The notes under the pieces: model-generated
Database searches by the model: none
What the model was told of the DNA's origin: nothing
The model's input: the letters and a program-made list of their open reading frames with translations, nothing else
Position numbers and translations under genes: made by a program
Assembly (NCBI RefSeq): GCF_000717915.1
Contig: NZ_JOCX01000050.1
Coordinates: 1-19,232 of the forward strand
DNA length: 19,232 nt
Reading direction: 5' to 3'
Source of the DNA: Streptomyces sp. NRRL S-244
GTDB taxonomy: Bacteria; Actinomycetota; Actinomycetes; Streptomycetales; Streptomycetaceae
Shown here: positions 6,557 through 14,518 of the stretch, piece by piece
Numbering within the stretch: position 1 is the stretch's first letter
Layout: every line of letters starts with the position of its first letter

Positions 6557-8101
6557 TCACGGGGCGCCCGGGGGGAGGAACGGGAGGCCCGCGGGGGCGC
6601 CGCCCTCGATCAGGCGGAGCAGGCCGTCGGTGTCCGCGTGCTCGGCGATCAGGTCGCCGAGCAGGTCCAGCTGCTCCTCGCGGAGGGAGGAGAAGGAGGT
6701 GTCCGGGGACGGGACGAAGCGGCGGCCCGACGCCGAGGCCACCTCGCGCAGGAACGCCCGCCGGAAGCCGTCCGACTCCAGCGAGCCGTGCCAGTGCGTG
6801 CCCCACACCGAGCCGACCCGGCAGCCTTCCAAACTGCGTCCATCGTCATCGGAGATGAACGCCTCCCCACCCAGGACCTCGGCCACCCCGTGGTGGATCT
6901 CGTACCCGTCGACCTCCTCGCCGAGCGCGGTCCCGGAAGGCCGTGCCAGGGTCTTCTCCCGCTCGAAGCGGATCCGCACCGGCAGCAGGCCCAGCCCGTG
7001 CACCGAGCCCGCCCGCGACTCGACCTCGTCCTCGATGTGCTCGCCGAGCACCTGGAAGCCGCCGCAGATGCCCAGCACGGGCCGGCCCTCCGCGGCCCTG
7101 CGCAGCAGCGCGTCCGCCAGGCCGCGCTCGCGCAGCCACTCCAGGGCCTTCACCGTGCCCCGGGTGCCCGGCACCACCACCAGGTCCGCGTCGACCAGTT
7201 CCTCGGCCCGGTCCACGAACCGCACCACCACGCCCGGCTCCGCAGCCAGCGCGTCGACGTCCGTGAAGTTCGACATCAGCGGCACCGCGCACACCGCGAC
7301 CCGCAGCACGTCCTCGCCGACCGGCGGGGCCACGACCGACTCGCGCACCGCGCCCCGCAGGGAGACCCGGAGCCCGTCCTCCTCGTCGATGCCCAGACCG
7401 TGCTGGAAGGGGAGCACGCCGTACGTGCCGCGCCCGGTCAGGGAGCGCAGCATCTCCATGCCGGGCTCCAGCAGCGACACGTCGCCGCGGAACTTGTTGA
7501 CCATGTACCCCGCGATCAGCGACTGGTCCTCCGGTGACAGCAGTGCCGTCGTCCCGAAGAACGAGGCGAAGACCCCGCCCCGGTCGATGTCCCCGACCAC
7601 GACCACCGGGAACCGCGCGGCCCGCGCGATGCCCATGTTCACGATGTCGGTCCGGCGCAGGTTGATCTCGGCCGGACTGCCCGCCCCCTCGCAGATCACG
7701 GCGTCATACGTGCCCCGCAGCTGCTCCAGACAGTCCGTGACGACACCGAGAAGCTGCTCCTGCCTGCCCCCGTGGTAGCCGCGGGCGCTCATCTCGCCCA
7801 CCGGCTTGCCCAGCAGCACCACCTGGCTGCTGCGGTCGCTGCCGGGCTTGAGCAGCACCGGGTTCATCAGCGCCGTCGGCTCCACGCGCGCCGCCTGCGC
7901 CTGCATCGCCTGCGCGCGCCCGATCTCGGCGCCCTCGCGCGTCACGAACGAGTTCAGCGACATGTTCTGCGCCTTGAACGGCGCCACCTTCACGCCCTGC
8001 CGGGCCAGCCAGCGGCAGATGCCCGCCGTGACCACGCTCTTGCCCGCGTCCGATGTGGTGCCCGCGACGAGGAGTCCCCCGCCGAGCTTCCCGCCGCTCA
8101 T
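6557..8101 (-). CDS. cobQ: Cobyric acid synthase (CobQ/CbiP)
   Basis: This 514-residue enzyme amidates the b, d, e and g side chains of adenosylcobyrinic acid a,c-diamide using glutamine and ATP. The N-terminal synthetase domain has the P-loop-like GTTSDAGKS (14-22), FKAQNMSLNS (42-51), EGAGSPAEINL (138-148) and VVVGDIDRGGVFAS (167-180). The C-terminal glutaminase-type domain has PGTRGT (311-316), nucleophile C346 in GICGGFQ, the GYEIHHG block at 399-405 and GTHWHG at 434-439. The length is typical. The ATG overlaps the cobD stop by four bases (ATGA), and GAAGGGA lies just upstream. The chelatase gene begins 67 bp downstream in the same direction, the only real gap in the operon. A frame continuing upstream to 8926 lies within cobD and is rejected. 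Confidence 0.97.
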   Translation of the reverse strand: MSGGKLGGGLLVAGTTSDAGKSVVTAGICRWLARQGVKVAPFKAQNMSLNSFVTREGAEIGRAQAMQAQAARVEPTALMNPVLLKPGSDRSSQVVLLGKPVGEMSARGYHGGRQEQLLGVVTDCLEQLRGTYDAVICEGAGSPAEINLRRTDIVNMGIARAARFPVVVVGDIDRGGVFASFFGTTALLSPEDQSLIAGYMVNKFRGDVSLLEPGMEMLRSLTGRGTYGVLPFQHGLGIDEEDGLRVSLRGAVRESVVAPPVGEDVLRVAVCAVPLMSNFTDVDALAAEPGVVVRFVDRAEELVDADLVVVPGTRGTVKALEWLRERGLADALLRRAAEGRPVLGICGGFQVLGEHIEDEVESRAGSVHGLGLLPVRIRFEREKTLARPSGTALGEEVDGYEIHHGVAEVLGGEAFISDDDGRSLEGCRVGSVWGTHWHGSLESDGFRRAFLREVASASGRRFVPSPDTSFSSLREEQLDLLGDLIAEHADTDGLLRLIEGGAPAGLPFLPPGAP

Positions 8102-9057
8102 CCGCGTCCCTTCCGTATGCCGTGCGACACCGCACAGCGCAGTGCCACACACGCCCCCAGCGCCAGCCACGTCACCCGACGCGACAGCCGCACCGCACGT
8201 TCGATGTCCGCGACCTGAACCGGCCGCCCCGCCTCGCCGTTCAGCACGGCCCGGTGCTCGACCCGCCCCCCGTAGGCCAGGGTGCCCCCCAGCCGTACGC
8301 CGAGCGCCCCGGCGAAGGAGGCCTCCACGGGACCGGCGTTCGGGCTCGGGTGTGCGGCGGCGTCCGCCCGCCAGGCCCGTACGGCTCCCCGCCGGTCGGG
8401 ACCGGCCAGTACGGCGGCCAGGGCGGTCAGCCGGGCGCCCGGCCAGCCCGCGAGGTCGTCGAGCCGGGCCGAGGCCCAGCCGTAGCGCAGGTAGCGCGGC
8501 GACTTGTGGCCGACCATCGCGTCCAGGGTGTTCACGGCGCGGAAGGCCAGCAGCCCCGGGACACCGGCTGCGGCGCCCCACACCAGGGCCCCGACCACCG
8601 CGTCGGAGGTGTTCTCGGCGACCGACTCCACGACGGCGCGGGCCATCTGCTGCTCGTCCAGGGCCTGCGGATCGCGCCCGCACAGGTGCGGCAGCCGCTC
8701 GCGGGCCACCTCGGCGTCCCCCGCGGCGAGCGCCCCGCCGATGGCGCGGGCCTCCCGGCCCAGCGAGGTGCCGCCGACGACGGCCCAGGTGGCCGCGGCG
8801 GTCAGGGCGATACGGGCGGCCGCGGGCCGGGAGCGCACGGCGCGGGCGCCCAGCGCGCCGACGGCGGCCGCGCCCCCGGCGCACAGGAGGGTGTGTACGA
8901 CGCCCCGGCCGCGGTCGTCGCGCCACAGGGCGCGCTCGACGGCGGCGGCGGCTCGTCCGAAGGCGGCCACGGGGTGCCCTCGGCGCGGATCACCGAGGAT
9001 CCGGTCGCCGATCAGGCCCGCCGTGGCGCCGTACGCGAAGACGCGGTCGGCACGCAT
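8098..9057 (-). CDS. cobD: Adenosylcobinamide-phosphate synthase (CobD/CbiB)
   Basis: This 319-residue membrane protein joins adenosylcobyric acid to the aminopropanol phosphate arm, giving adenosylcobinamide phosphate. Family blocks are clear: GDPRRGHPV (22-30), ESVAENTSDAVVGAL (144-158), NTLDAMVGHKSPRY (176-189) and HPSPNAGPVEASFAGAL (236-252). Hydrophobic alanine-rich segments near 53-70, 80-96, 153-172 and 297-311 fit its membrane location. It is the first gene of the operon and its leader contains a cobalamin riboswitch. The ATG at 9057 is preceded at some distance by GAGGA, and a short hairpin (9078-9093) sits between the aptamer and that ribosome site. Confidence 0.95.
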   Translation of the reverse strand: MRADRVFAYGATAGLIGDRILGDPRRGHPVAAFGRAAAAVERALWRDDRGRGVVHTLLCAGGAAAVGALGARAVRSRPAAARIALTAAATWAVVGGTSLGREARAIGGALAAGDAEVARERLPHLCGRDPQALDEQQMARAVVESVAENTSDAVVGALVWGAAAGVPGLLAFRAVNTLDAMVGHKSPRYLRYGWASARLDDLAGWPGARLTALAAVLAGPDRRGAVRAWRADAAAHPSPNAGPVEASFAGALGVRLGGTLAYGGRVEHRAVLNGEAGRPVQVADIERAVRLSRRVTWLALGACVALRCAVSHGIRKGRG

Positions 9058-9103
9058 GGTGCAGGTATGTCCTCACTCAGGGTCCGCGCCCTGGTTCGAC
9101 GTG

Positions 9104-9250
9104 TCCGGCGGTGGGAGTTCCTGGCTCCCGGGGTGCACGGCGTACGGGCCGCGTGCTCCCCGGTGACAGTGGCGGGACCGCGCCGGATTCGCACCGGACT
9201 TCCTCTCCATGCCGCCGTATTGGCTCGGGCAGTCCACCACGCACCGCGAA
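9104..9250 (-). promoter_or_regulatory. Cobalamin (B12) riboswitch upstream of cobD
   Basis: Read on the minus strand, the leader contains the hallmark B12-box elements in order. These are GGAAGTCCGGTG followed by a closing ATCCGG hairpin (about 9184-9205), CCCGCCACTGT at about 9166-9176, a stable GC hairpin built on CCGGGG/CCCCGG (9130-9162), and GAGCCAGGAACTC at about 9116-9128. Outer strands GCGGTG (9242-9247) and CACCGC (9108-9113) can pair as P1. These match the AdoCbl riboswitch consensus. Ligand binding would be expected to reduce expression of the cobD-cobQ-chelatase-cobO-cobB operon. A hairpin CAGGG/CCCTG at 9078-9093, close to the cobD ribosome site, could form part of the expression platform. 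The outer boundaries are approximate. Confidence 0.93.
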
Positions 9251-9255
9251 GGCCC

Positions 9256-9290
9256 GTCAACTCGCCGTTGACCTGCGGCGAGGCAGGTCA
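9256..9290. promoter_or_regulatory. Two overlapping palindromes upstream of the riboswitch
   Basis: TGACCTGC (9269-9276) and GCAGGTCA (9283-9290) form a perfect 8-bp inverted repeat with a 6-bp spacer. GTCAAC (9256-9261) and GTTGAC (9267-9272) form a second inverted repeat sharing part of its left arm. On the minus strand the shared region also provides TTGAC words that could act as a -35. The location, just upstream of the aptamer, fits a promoter-operator for the cob operon. No known regulator is assigned. Confidence 0.5.
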
Positions 9291-9307
9291 CAGGCACGGG
9301 TCGCGGA

Positions 9308-9352
9308 CGTACGAAAGCTCCCCCCGGGAAACCCGGGGGGAGCTTTCGTACG
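9308..9352 (-). terminator. Perfect 21-bp inverted repeat, terminator of the pit operon
   Basis: Bases 9308-9328 are the exact reverse complement of 9332-9352, with a 3-base AAA loop. The inner stem is C6G3/C3G6. It lies 25 bp past the stop of the small membrane protein gene and upstream of the cob leader, so it should insulate the pit unit from the cob operon. No U-tract follows. The symmetry would let it work in either direction. Confidence 0.85.
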
Positions 9353-9377
9353 CCGTGCCCTGATCGGTCGGATCAGG

Positions 9378-9599
9378 TCAGCTGATGATCAGGTAGATCC
9401 CGTACCCCACGGCCGCCGCGACGAGCGCGAAGGAGGCGTACGCGCCGCTGCGGGCGAGGGTGGCGGTGCCGCCCTGCTCGGTGGCGGCCTCGTGCTTGGA
9501 GAGGCCCACCAGGCCCAGCGTGAACAGGGCCACGAGGCCGACGGTGGCGGAGAGGCTGACCCCGAAGACGGAGCCGAGTGCTGCCCAGTCGATCTTCAT
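9378..9599 (-). CDS. Small two-helix membrane protein downstream of pit
   Basis: This 73-residue protein has two hydrophobic segments (about 7-33 and 52-72) joined by a charged loop (KHEAATEQGG, about 35-44). There is no cysteine, no recognisable motif and no signal peptide. The ATG at 9599 follows AGAGGA by 8 nt. It starts 28 bp after the pit stop and precedes a strong terminator, so it is almost certainly co-transcribed with the phosphate transporter. I do not recognise a named family. Position suggests a small Pit accessory or stability factor, which is inference only. Confidence 0.85.
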   Translation of the reverse strand: MKIDWAALGSVFGVSLSATVGLVALFTLGLVGLSKHEAATEQGGTATLARSGAYASFALVAAAVGYGIYLIIS

Positions 9600-9627
9600 A
9601 CTGCGGATTCCTCTGTCGTTCTCGGGG

Positions 9628-10920
<1,293 letters not shown>

Positions 10921-10956
10921 TTACCCAGGCTTCTGTTTGACGTCAGTGGCTCGGCG

Positions 10957-10989
10957 ACCGTAGGCAACCTGGATGAACGGAAGGTGAAC
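10957..10989 (-). promoter_or_regulatory. PHO box and overlapping promoter of pit
   Basis: On the minus strand two adjacent 11-bp direct-repeat units, GTTCACCTTCC (10979-10989) and GTTCATCCAGG (10968-10978), match the Streptomyces PhoP PHO-box unit (GTTCACC core). A TANNNT -10 candidate TACGGT follows at 10957-10962. The repeats then cover the -35 position, the usual arrangement of PhoP-activated promoters. A degenerate third unit may start at 10967. The leader from here to the pit ATG is about 40 nt. Confidence 0.8.
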
Positions 10990-11239
10990 TGACTCGGGCG
11001 GAGCGGTGTACTGGCCCGTCGTGCCATCGGGACCTTCATCCCCATTTTGCGGCTGATACGGCGATTAATGCACGTCAAAGCCCGGTGACCGGGTGGCTCC
11101 ACAAGGGGCCCGAGGCCCCCGGGCCCGCCCCGGAGGGGTTCGCGGGGAGACGTAGATCACTCTGCGCCCGCAGGTCCGCCGGGCCGCCCGGTCATCTCTT
11201 CCCGCCCCCGCCCGGCCGCAATCGGAGCATTCCGCTCCA
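10990..11239. other. Intergenic stretch between divergent pit and hydrolase genes
   Basis: With the PHO-box region, about 320 bp separate the two divergent genes. Apart from the PHO box I see an AT-richer patch at 11041-11080 that includes TTGACG on the minus strand (11073-11078) without a convincing -10. A GC hairpin GGGGCC-CGA-GGCCCC lies at 11105-11119. A short inverted repeat, GGAGC/GCTCC, lies at 11224-11238 directly before the hydrolase start. No gene-like open frame is convincing. Confidence 0.4.
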
Positions 11240-12406
11240 GTGGCCCGTCCGCCCTCCCGCCGCGACACTGGAGCCGTGCCTTCCGCCACAGCGACGGCCG
11301 CGGCCGTCGCGACCACTCTCGTCGGGGCCGGCGCCGCCGCGGTCGCGGCCGGCCGGTACGCCGCCGACGCCGCCCTGCGGCACGAGCCCGGCCGCCCTCT
11401 GCCCGGCGGGCCGCGGCTCAGCGTCCACTCCAGCGGCTCCGGGCGGATCACGCTGACCCGCTCGCTGGCCTCCCTGCGCCCCGGCACGTACGGGCTCTGC
11501 GCCCCCGGGGTGCACGCCGTGGTCGGATCCGTCCTCGACGGGGTCGACCACGGCCCGGACGCCGTCGTACGCCGGCTGCTCGCCGTCACCCACGGCAGCC
11601 TCGACCCCGGCGCCCGGGTCACCCTCACCCCCGAGGTCCACGTCGGGAACCCCCGTACCGCCCTGGGCCTCGACCACGCCGACGTGGACGTCCCCGGAGA
11701 GCTCGGCGGGCTGCCCGCCTGGTTCGTGCCCGCCGACCGCGACACCTGGGTGATCACCGTGCACGGGCTCGGCGCCGGCCGCGAGCACCCGATGGTGGTC
11801 ATGCCGTTCCTGCACCGCCAGCGGATGCCCGTCCTCGACCTCGCCTACCGCGGCGACCTCGGGGCCCCCGCCTCACCGGACGGTCTCGGCCACCTCGGCG
11901 AATCGGAGTGGCGGGACGTGGACGCCGCCATCCGCTACGCCGTGCGCTACGGCGCCCGCCGGGTCGTCCTGCACGGCTGGTCCACCGGGGCCGCCATGGC
12001 CCTGCACGCCGCCGAGCGCTCGGCCCTCGCCGACCGGATCTCCGGGCTCGTACTGGACTCGCCGGTGCTCGACTGGCACACCACCCTGCGCGCACTCATC
12101 GCCGCCCGCCGCACCCCGGCCGCGCTGGTTCCGTTCGCCGTACGGGCCGCCGAGGGACGCGCCGGGCTGCGCGCCGACCGGGCGGCGCCCGGGTCGGACC
12201 CCGCGGCGCTGCGCGTCCCGGTCCTGATCTTCCACGGCCCGGACGACACGCTCGCCCCGTGGGAGCCCTCGCGCCGGCTCGCCGACGCCCGCCCCGACCT
12301 GGTCACGCTGCGGACCGTCCGCGAAGCCCCGCACGGGGCCATGTGGAACGCGGATCCGGCCGGATACGAGGAAGCCCTGAGGCGCTTTCTGACCCCTCTT
12401 ATGTGA
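11240..12406 (+). CDS. Membrane-anchored alpha/beta hydrolase
   Basis: This 388-residue protein (numbering from GTG 11240) has an alanine-rich N-terminal hydrophobic segment (about 16-40) that could be a signal anchor, then a long N-terminal cap region. The alpha/beta-hydrolase core starts near 165. The oxyanion HGLG (175-178), nucleophile elbow GWSTG with S248, acid D335 or D336 in HGPDD, and histidine H365 in PHGAMW give a full catalytic set. Such prolyl-oligopeptidase-like or esterase proteins cleave ester or peptide bonds. The substrate cannot be read from the sequence. A second GTG at 11276 would remove 12 residues and begin just before the hydrophobic segment, but its GGAG is only 2 nt away. 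The 11240 start has GGAG 12 nt upstream. The choice is uncertain. Confidence 0.85.
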   Translation: MARPPSRRDTGAVPSATATAAAVATTLVGAGAAAVAAGRYAADAALRHEPGRPLPGGPRLSVHSSGSGRITLTRSLASLRPGTYGLCAPGVHAVVGSVLDGVDHGPDAVVRRLLAVTHGSLDPGARVTLTPEVHVGNPRTALGLDHADVDVPGELGGLPAWFVPADRDTWVITVHGLGAGREHPMVVMPFLHRQRMPVLDLAYRGDLGAPASPDGLGHLGESEWRDVDAAIRYAVRYGARRVVLHGWSTGAAMALHAAERSALADRISGLVLDSPVLDWHTTLRALIAARRTPAALVPFAVRAAEGRAGLRADRAAPGSDPAALRVPVLIFHGPDDTLAPWEPSRRLADARPDLVTLRTVREAPHGAMWNADPAGYEEALRRFLTPLM

Positions 12407-12523
12407 AGGCCGTGTGCCGGACGGGACAGGGAGGGGTCATTCTCCCGGTATGTCCCCCTGTCGAGTGGCGATAATGGCTGGTTCCGTTTGGGCTTTCGGC
12501 CGGTGACGGGCGAGACTGCTTCC

Positions 12524-13999
12524 GTGACGTCCCGAAAGCCTGATGAGCAGTTGGCTCGCGACTCCAGACTCCGACTCGTCTCCCCGCGTTCCGTCGCCGC
12601 GGCCCGCAAGGCGGTGACCGACCGACGCGCCCGTCCCGCTTCCCGGCCCCCGGCGGGCACCCCGGCCACGGCCGAACTCGCGAGCCGGGCCCGGGCCTCG
12701 CTGGCCGACGCGGTACGGCTCGCCCGCTGGGCCGAGCTCAACCTCGGTGCCGGCGACGGAGGCAGGCCCGCCCCGGCGGGAGCGCTGCCCGCCGCCGACG
12801 TCGAACGCGCCGCCGGTGAACTGAACCTGACACACGGGCAGATCCGGGTCGGCTGGGACCGCGCCCGGCTCGCCGGCCTCGTCGAGGTGCACGGCGGCCA
12901 GGCCCGGCCCGGCTGGCGGCTGCGCGCCTGGGACCGCGACGACACCGCCGTACTGCGCGGCTGGGTCGCCCTGTTCGACGCCTGGTCGCTGGTCCACCCG
13001 GCGCCCGCCGACATCGCGCCCGCGGTCGTCGCGGAGGTGGTCGAGGCGATGCCCCAACTGCTCTCCCTGCTCCAGCTGTCGGCCGGTCCCGTGACCGTCC
13101 CGGACCTGCTGGACCTGCTCGGGCAGCGGGTCACCGAACTGCGCGACGAGCGCTGCGAGATCCCGTACGACGCCCCAGCGCGCGAGACCCCGCCCGCCGA
13201 CGGGACGCCGGCCACCGACGGGACAGCGGCCACCGCCTCTGCGGCCGACCCCGAGGCCATCGGCCACGCGGCGCCCGTCCCGCTCGCGCGGCTGCTGCGC
13301 TGGGCGCTCGGCGGGCTCGCCGCCGTCGACGCCGTCACCCTCGGCCCCGCGCAGGCCGCCCTCACCCCGCTCGGCAGCTGGGCCGTCTGGGTCAAGCTCG
13401 AACAGATCTGCGTCGCCGCGCAGAGCCCCGCCGGGAACATCGAGCAGTCCGCCGCCGCGATGCTGCACGGCTGCGCCCGGCTCACCCCCGGACCGGCCCG
13501 CGCCGAGTACCGGGCCTGGCTCGCCGCCCGGCCCGTCGGCCACGCCGTCAGCGAACTGCTGCACGCCGCCCGCGGCGAGGACGCCCTGCTGCGCGGGCTC
13601 GCCTTCGAGGCCCTGCGCGTGGTCGGCGCCCCGGCCGAACCCGAGGTGCGCGCCGCCGTACGCGACGCGGCCCTGCGGCCCTACGCCCTGCTCTGGCTCG
13701 CCGAGCACGACGGGGTCGATCCCGACGAGGCGCAGGACGTGCTCACCGCCGAGGAGACGACCTGGCTCTGGGTGGACACGGCGGCCGCCATCGCCGACCA
13801 CGGCGAGGCGGACCTGCTGGCACGCCACCTCGACTCGGCGGTCCGGACCACCGTCCCGCGGCTGCTGGACGAGGTCCGCGCGGTCGGCCATCCGCGCACC
13901 GTCCAGGTCCTGGTCGCCCTGGCGGCCGCGCACCCGGATCCGGCCCTGGCCAAGGCGGTCCGCCGGGCCGCCTTCCAGGTCCACACCGGCGGCGCGTAG
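12524..13999 (+). CDS. Conserved actinobacterial protein of unknown function
   Basis: This is about 491 residues from GTG 12524. In-frame TTG 12488 or GTG 12503 would add 12 or 7 residues, and none has a good ribosome site. I do not recognise the family. The N-terminus is basic (about 1-45). Residues about 91-125 (DVERAAGELNLTHGQIR onward) have the spacing of a winged-helix or helix-turn-helix segment, followed by a short beta-like GWRLRAW. A low-complexity Thr/Ala/Asp linker lies near 222-248. The C-terminal half is helical with leucine- and alanine-rich repeats, including an AFEALRVVGAPAEPEVRAAV block that resembles HEAT-type repeats. There is no signal peptide or membrane span, so it should be cytosolic. 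It lies 117 bp after the hydrolase and could share its transcript. Confidence 0.8.
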   Translation: MTSRKPDEQLARDSRLRLVSPRSVAAARKAVTDRRARPASRPPAGTPATAELASRARASLADAVRLARWAELNLGAGDGGRPAPAGALPAADVERAAGELNLTHGQIRVGWDRARLAGLVEVHGGQARPGWRLRAWDRDDTAVLRGWVALFDAWSLVHPAPADIAPAVVAEVVEAMPQLLSLLQLSAGPVTVPDLLDLLGQRVTELRDERCEIPYDAPARETPPADGTPATDGTAATASAADPEAIGHAAPVPLARLLRWALGGLAAVDAVTLGPAQAALTPLGSWAVWVKLEQICVAAQSPAGNIEQSAAAMLHGCARLTPGPARAEYRAWLAARPVGHAVSELLHAARGEDALLRGLAFEALRVVGAPAEPEVRAAVRDAALRPYALLWLAEHDGVDPDEAQDVLTAEETTWLWVDTAAAIADHGEADLLARHLDSAVRTTVPRLLDEVRAVGHPRTVQVLVALAAAHPDPALAKAVRRAAFQVHTGGA

Positions 14000-14001
14000 C
14001 G

Positions 14002-14060
14002 CCCGCGGCGGTCCGTACGGAGGAACAGAGGGACAGAGGAGCAGAGGAACGCGCCGCGGG
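14002..14060. terminator. Inverted repeat with tandem repeats between convergent genes
   Basis: CCCGCGGCG (14002-14010) and CGCCGCGGG (14052-14060) are perfect 9-bp complements. They flank a purine-rich loop that contains an 8-bp tandem repeat (CAGAGG plus two bases) three times at 14026-14049. The element fills the gap between the plus-strand unknown gene and the minus-strand VOC gene, so it may act as a bidirectional terminator. The long loop makes this uncertain. Confidence 0.4.
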
Positions 14061-14062
14061 TC

Positions 14063-14458
14063 TCAGACCTGCGGCGCGTACGTCCCGAAGCTCCAGATGT
14101 TGCCCTCGGCGTCCTTGGCCATGTAGTCGCGGGATCCGTAGTCCTGGTCGGTGGGCTCCATCAGGATCTCCACGCCGTGCTCCGCGGCCCGCCGGTGATG
14201 GGCGTCCACATCGTCGACCACCACGTAGACCCCCACGGGCCCGCCGTCCCCCATGGACTTGTCGAAGACGCTGCCGGTGCCCTTGCTGCCCAGCATCACC
14301 AGGCCGTTTCCGTACGCCAGCTCCGCGTGCATCACCGAGCCGTCCTCGCCCTCGTACACCGCGACCTGACTGAAGCCGAATGCCTCGGTCAGCAGCTTGA
14401 TGGCCGCCTTCGCGTCGCGATATCGCAGCGTGGGACAGATGGACGGAACGCCTGCCAT
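14063..14458 (-). CDS. VOC/glyoxalase-fold protein (PhnB-like)
   Basis: This 131-residue cytosolic protein is of the vicinal oxygen chelate superfamily. The paired beta-alpha-beta-beta-beta modules are visible: ICPTLRYRDAKAAIKLLTEAFGF near 7-29, then MHAELAYGNGLVMLG (about 43-57), GVYVVVDDVDAHHRRA (about 77-92) and a C-terminal GSRDYMAKDAEGNIWSFGTY. This pattern is closest to PhnB/YkcA-type bleomycin-resistance-like proteins. Members range from metal-dependent isomerases to drug-binding proteins, so no reaction is assigned. The ATG at 14458 is chosen because AGGGAG lies 8 nt upstream. A GTG at 14467 would overlap that site. It lies 60 bp downstream of the metallopeptidase gene on the same strand and may be read through from it. 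Confidence 0.88.
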   Translation of the reverse strand: MAGVPSICPTLRYRDAKAAIKLLTEAFGFSQVAVYEGEDGSVMHAELAYGNGLVMLGSKGTGSVFDKSMGDGGPVGVYVVVDDVDAHHRRAAEHGVEILMEPTDQDYGSRDYMAKDAEGNIWSFGTYAPQV

Positions 14459-14481
14459 GACGACCACTCCCTCTCGTGACG

Positions 14482-14495
14482 GTGACCTGCGTCAC
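14482..14495. promoter_or_regulatory. Crp-like palindrome upstream of the VOC gene
   Basis: GTGACCTGCGTCAC is a palindrome of GTGAC/GTCAC around 4 bp and fits the Streptomyces Crp pattern GTG-N6-GNCAC. A third GTGAC half-site is at 14476-14480. It sits 23 bp upstream of the VOC start, within the gap after the metallopeptidase gene. Binding is predicted from pattern alone. Confidence 0.4.
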
Positions 14496-14518
14496 AGCAT
14501 GGCAGGCACCGCCGACAG

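Noticed and set aside
4687..6858. 723-codon plus-strand open frame opposite the chelatase gene
   Set aside because: Low-complexity Gly/Arg-rich translation, with the other strand encoding a complete AAA+–VWA protein.
8102..8926. N-terminal extension of cobQ
   Set aside because: It overlaps cobD in another frame and is Arg/Gly/Pro-rich. ATG 8101 with ATGA coupling gives a normal CobQ.
9012..9297. Short minus-strand open frames over the cobD leader
   Set aside because: They cross the B12 riboswitch and its palindromes, and have no ribosome site or recognisable protein.
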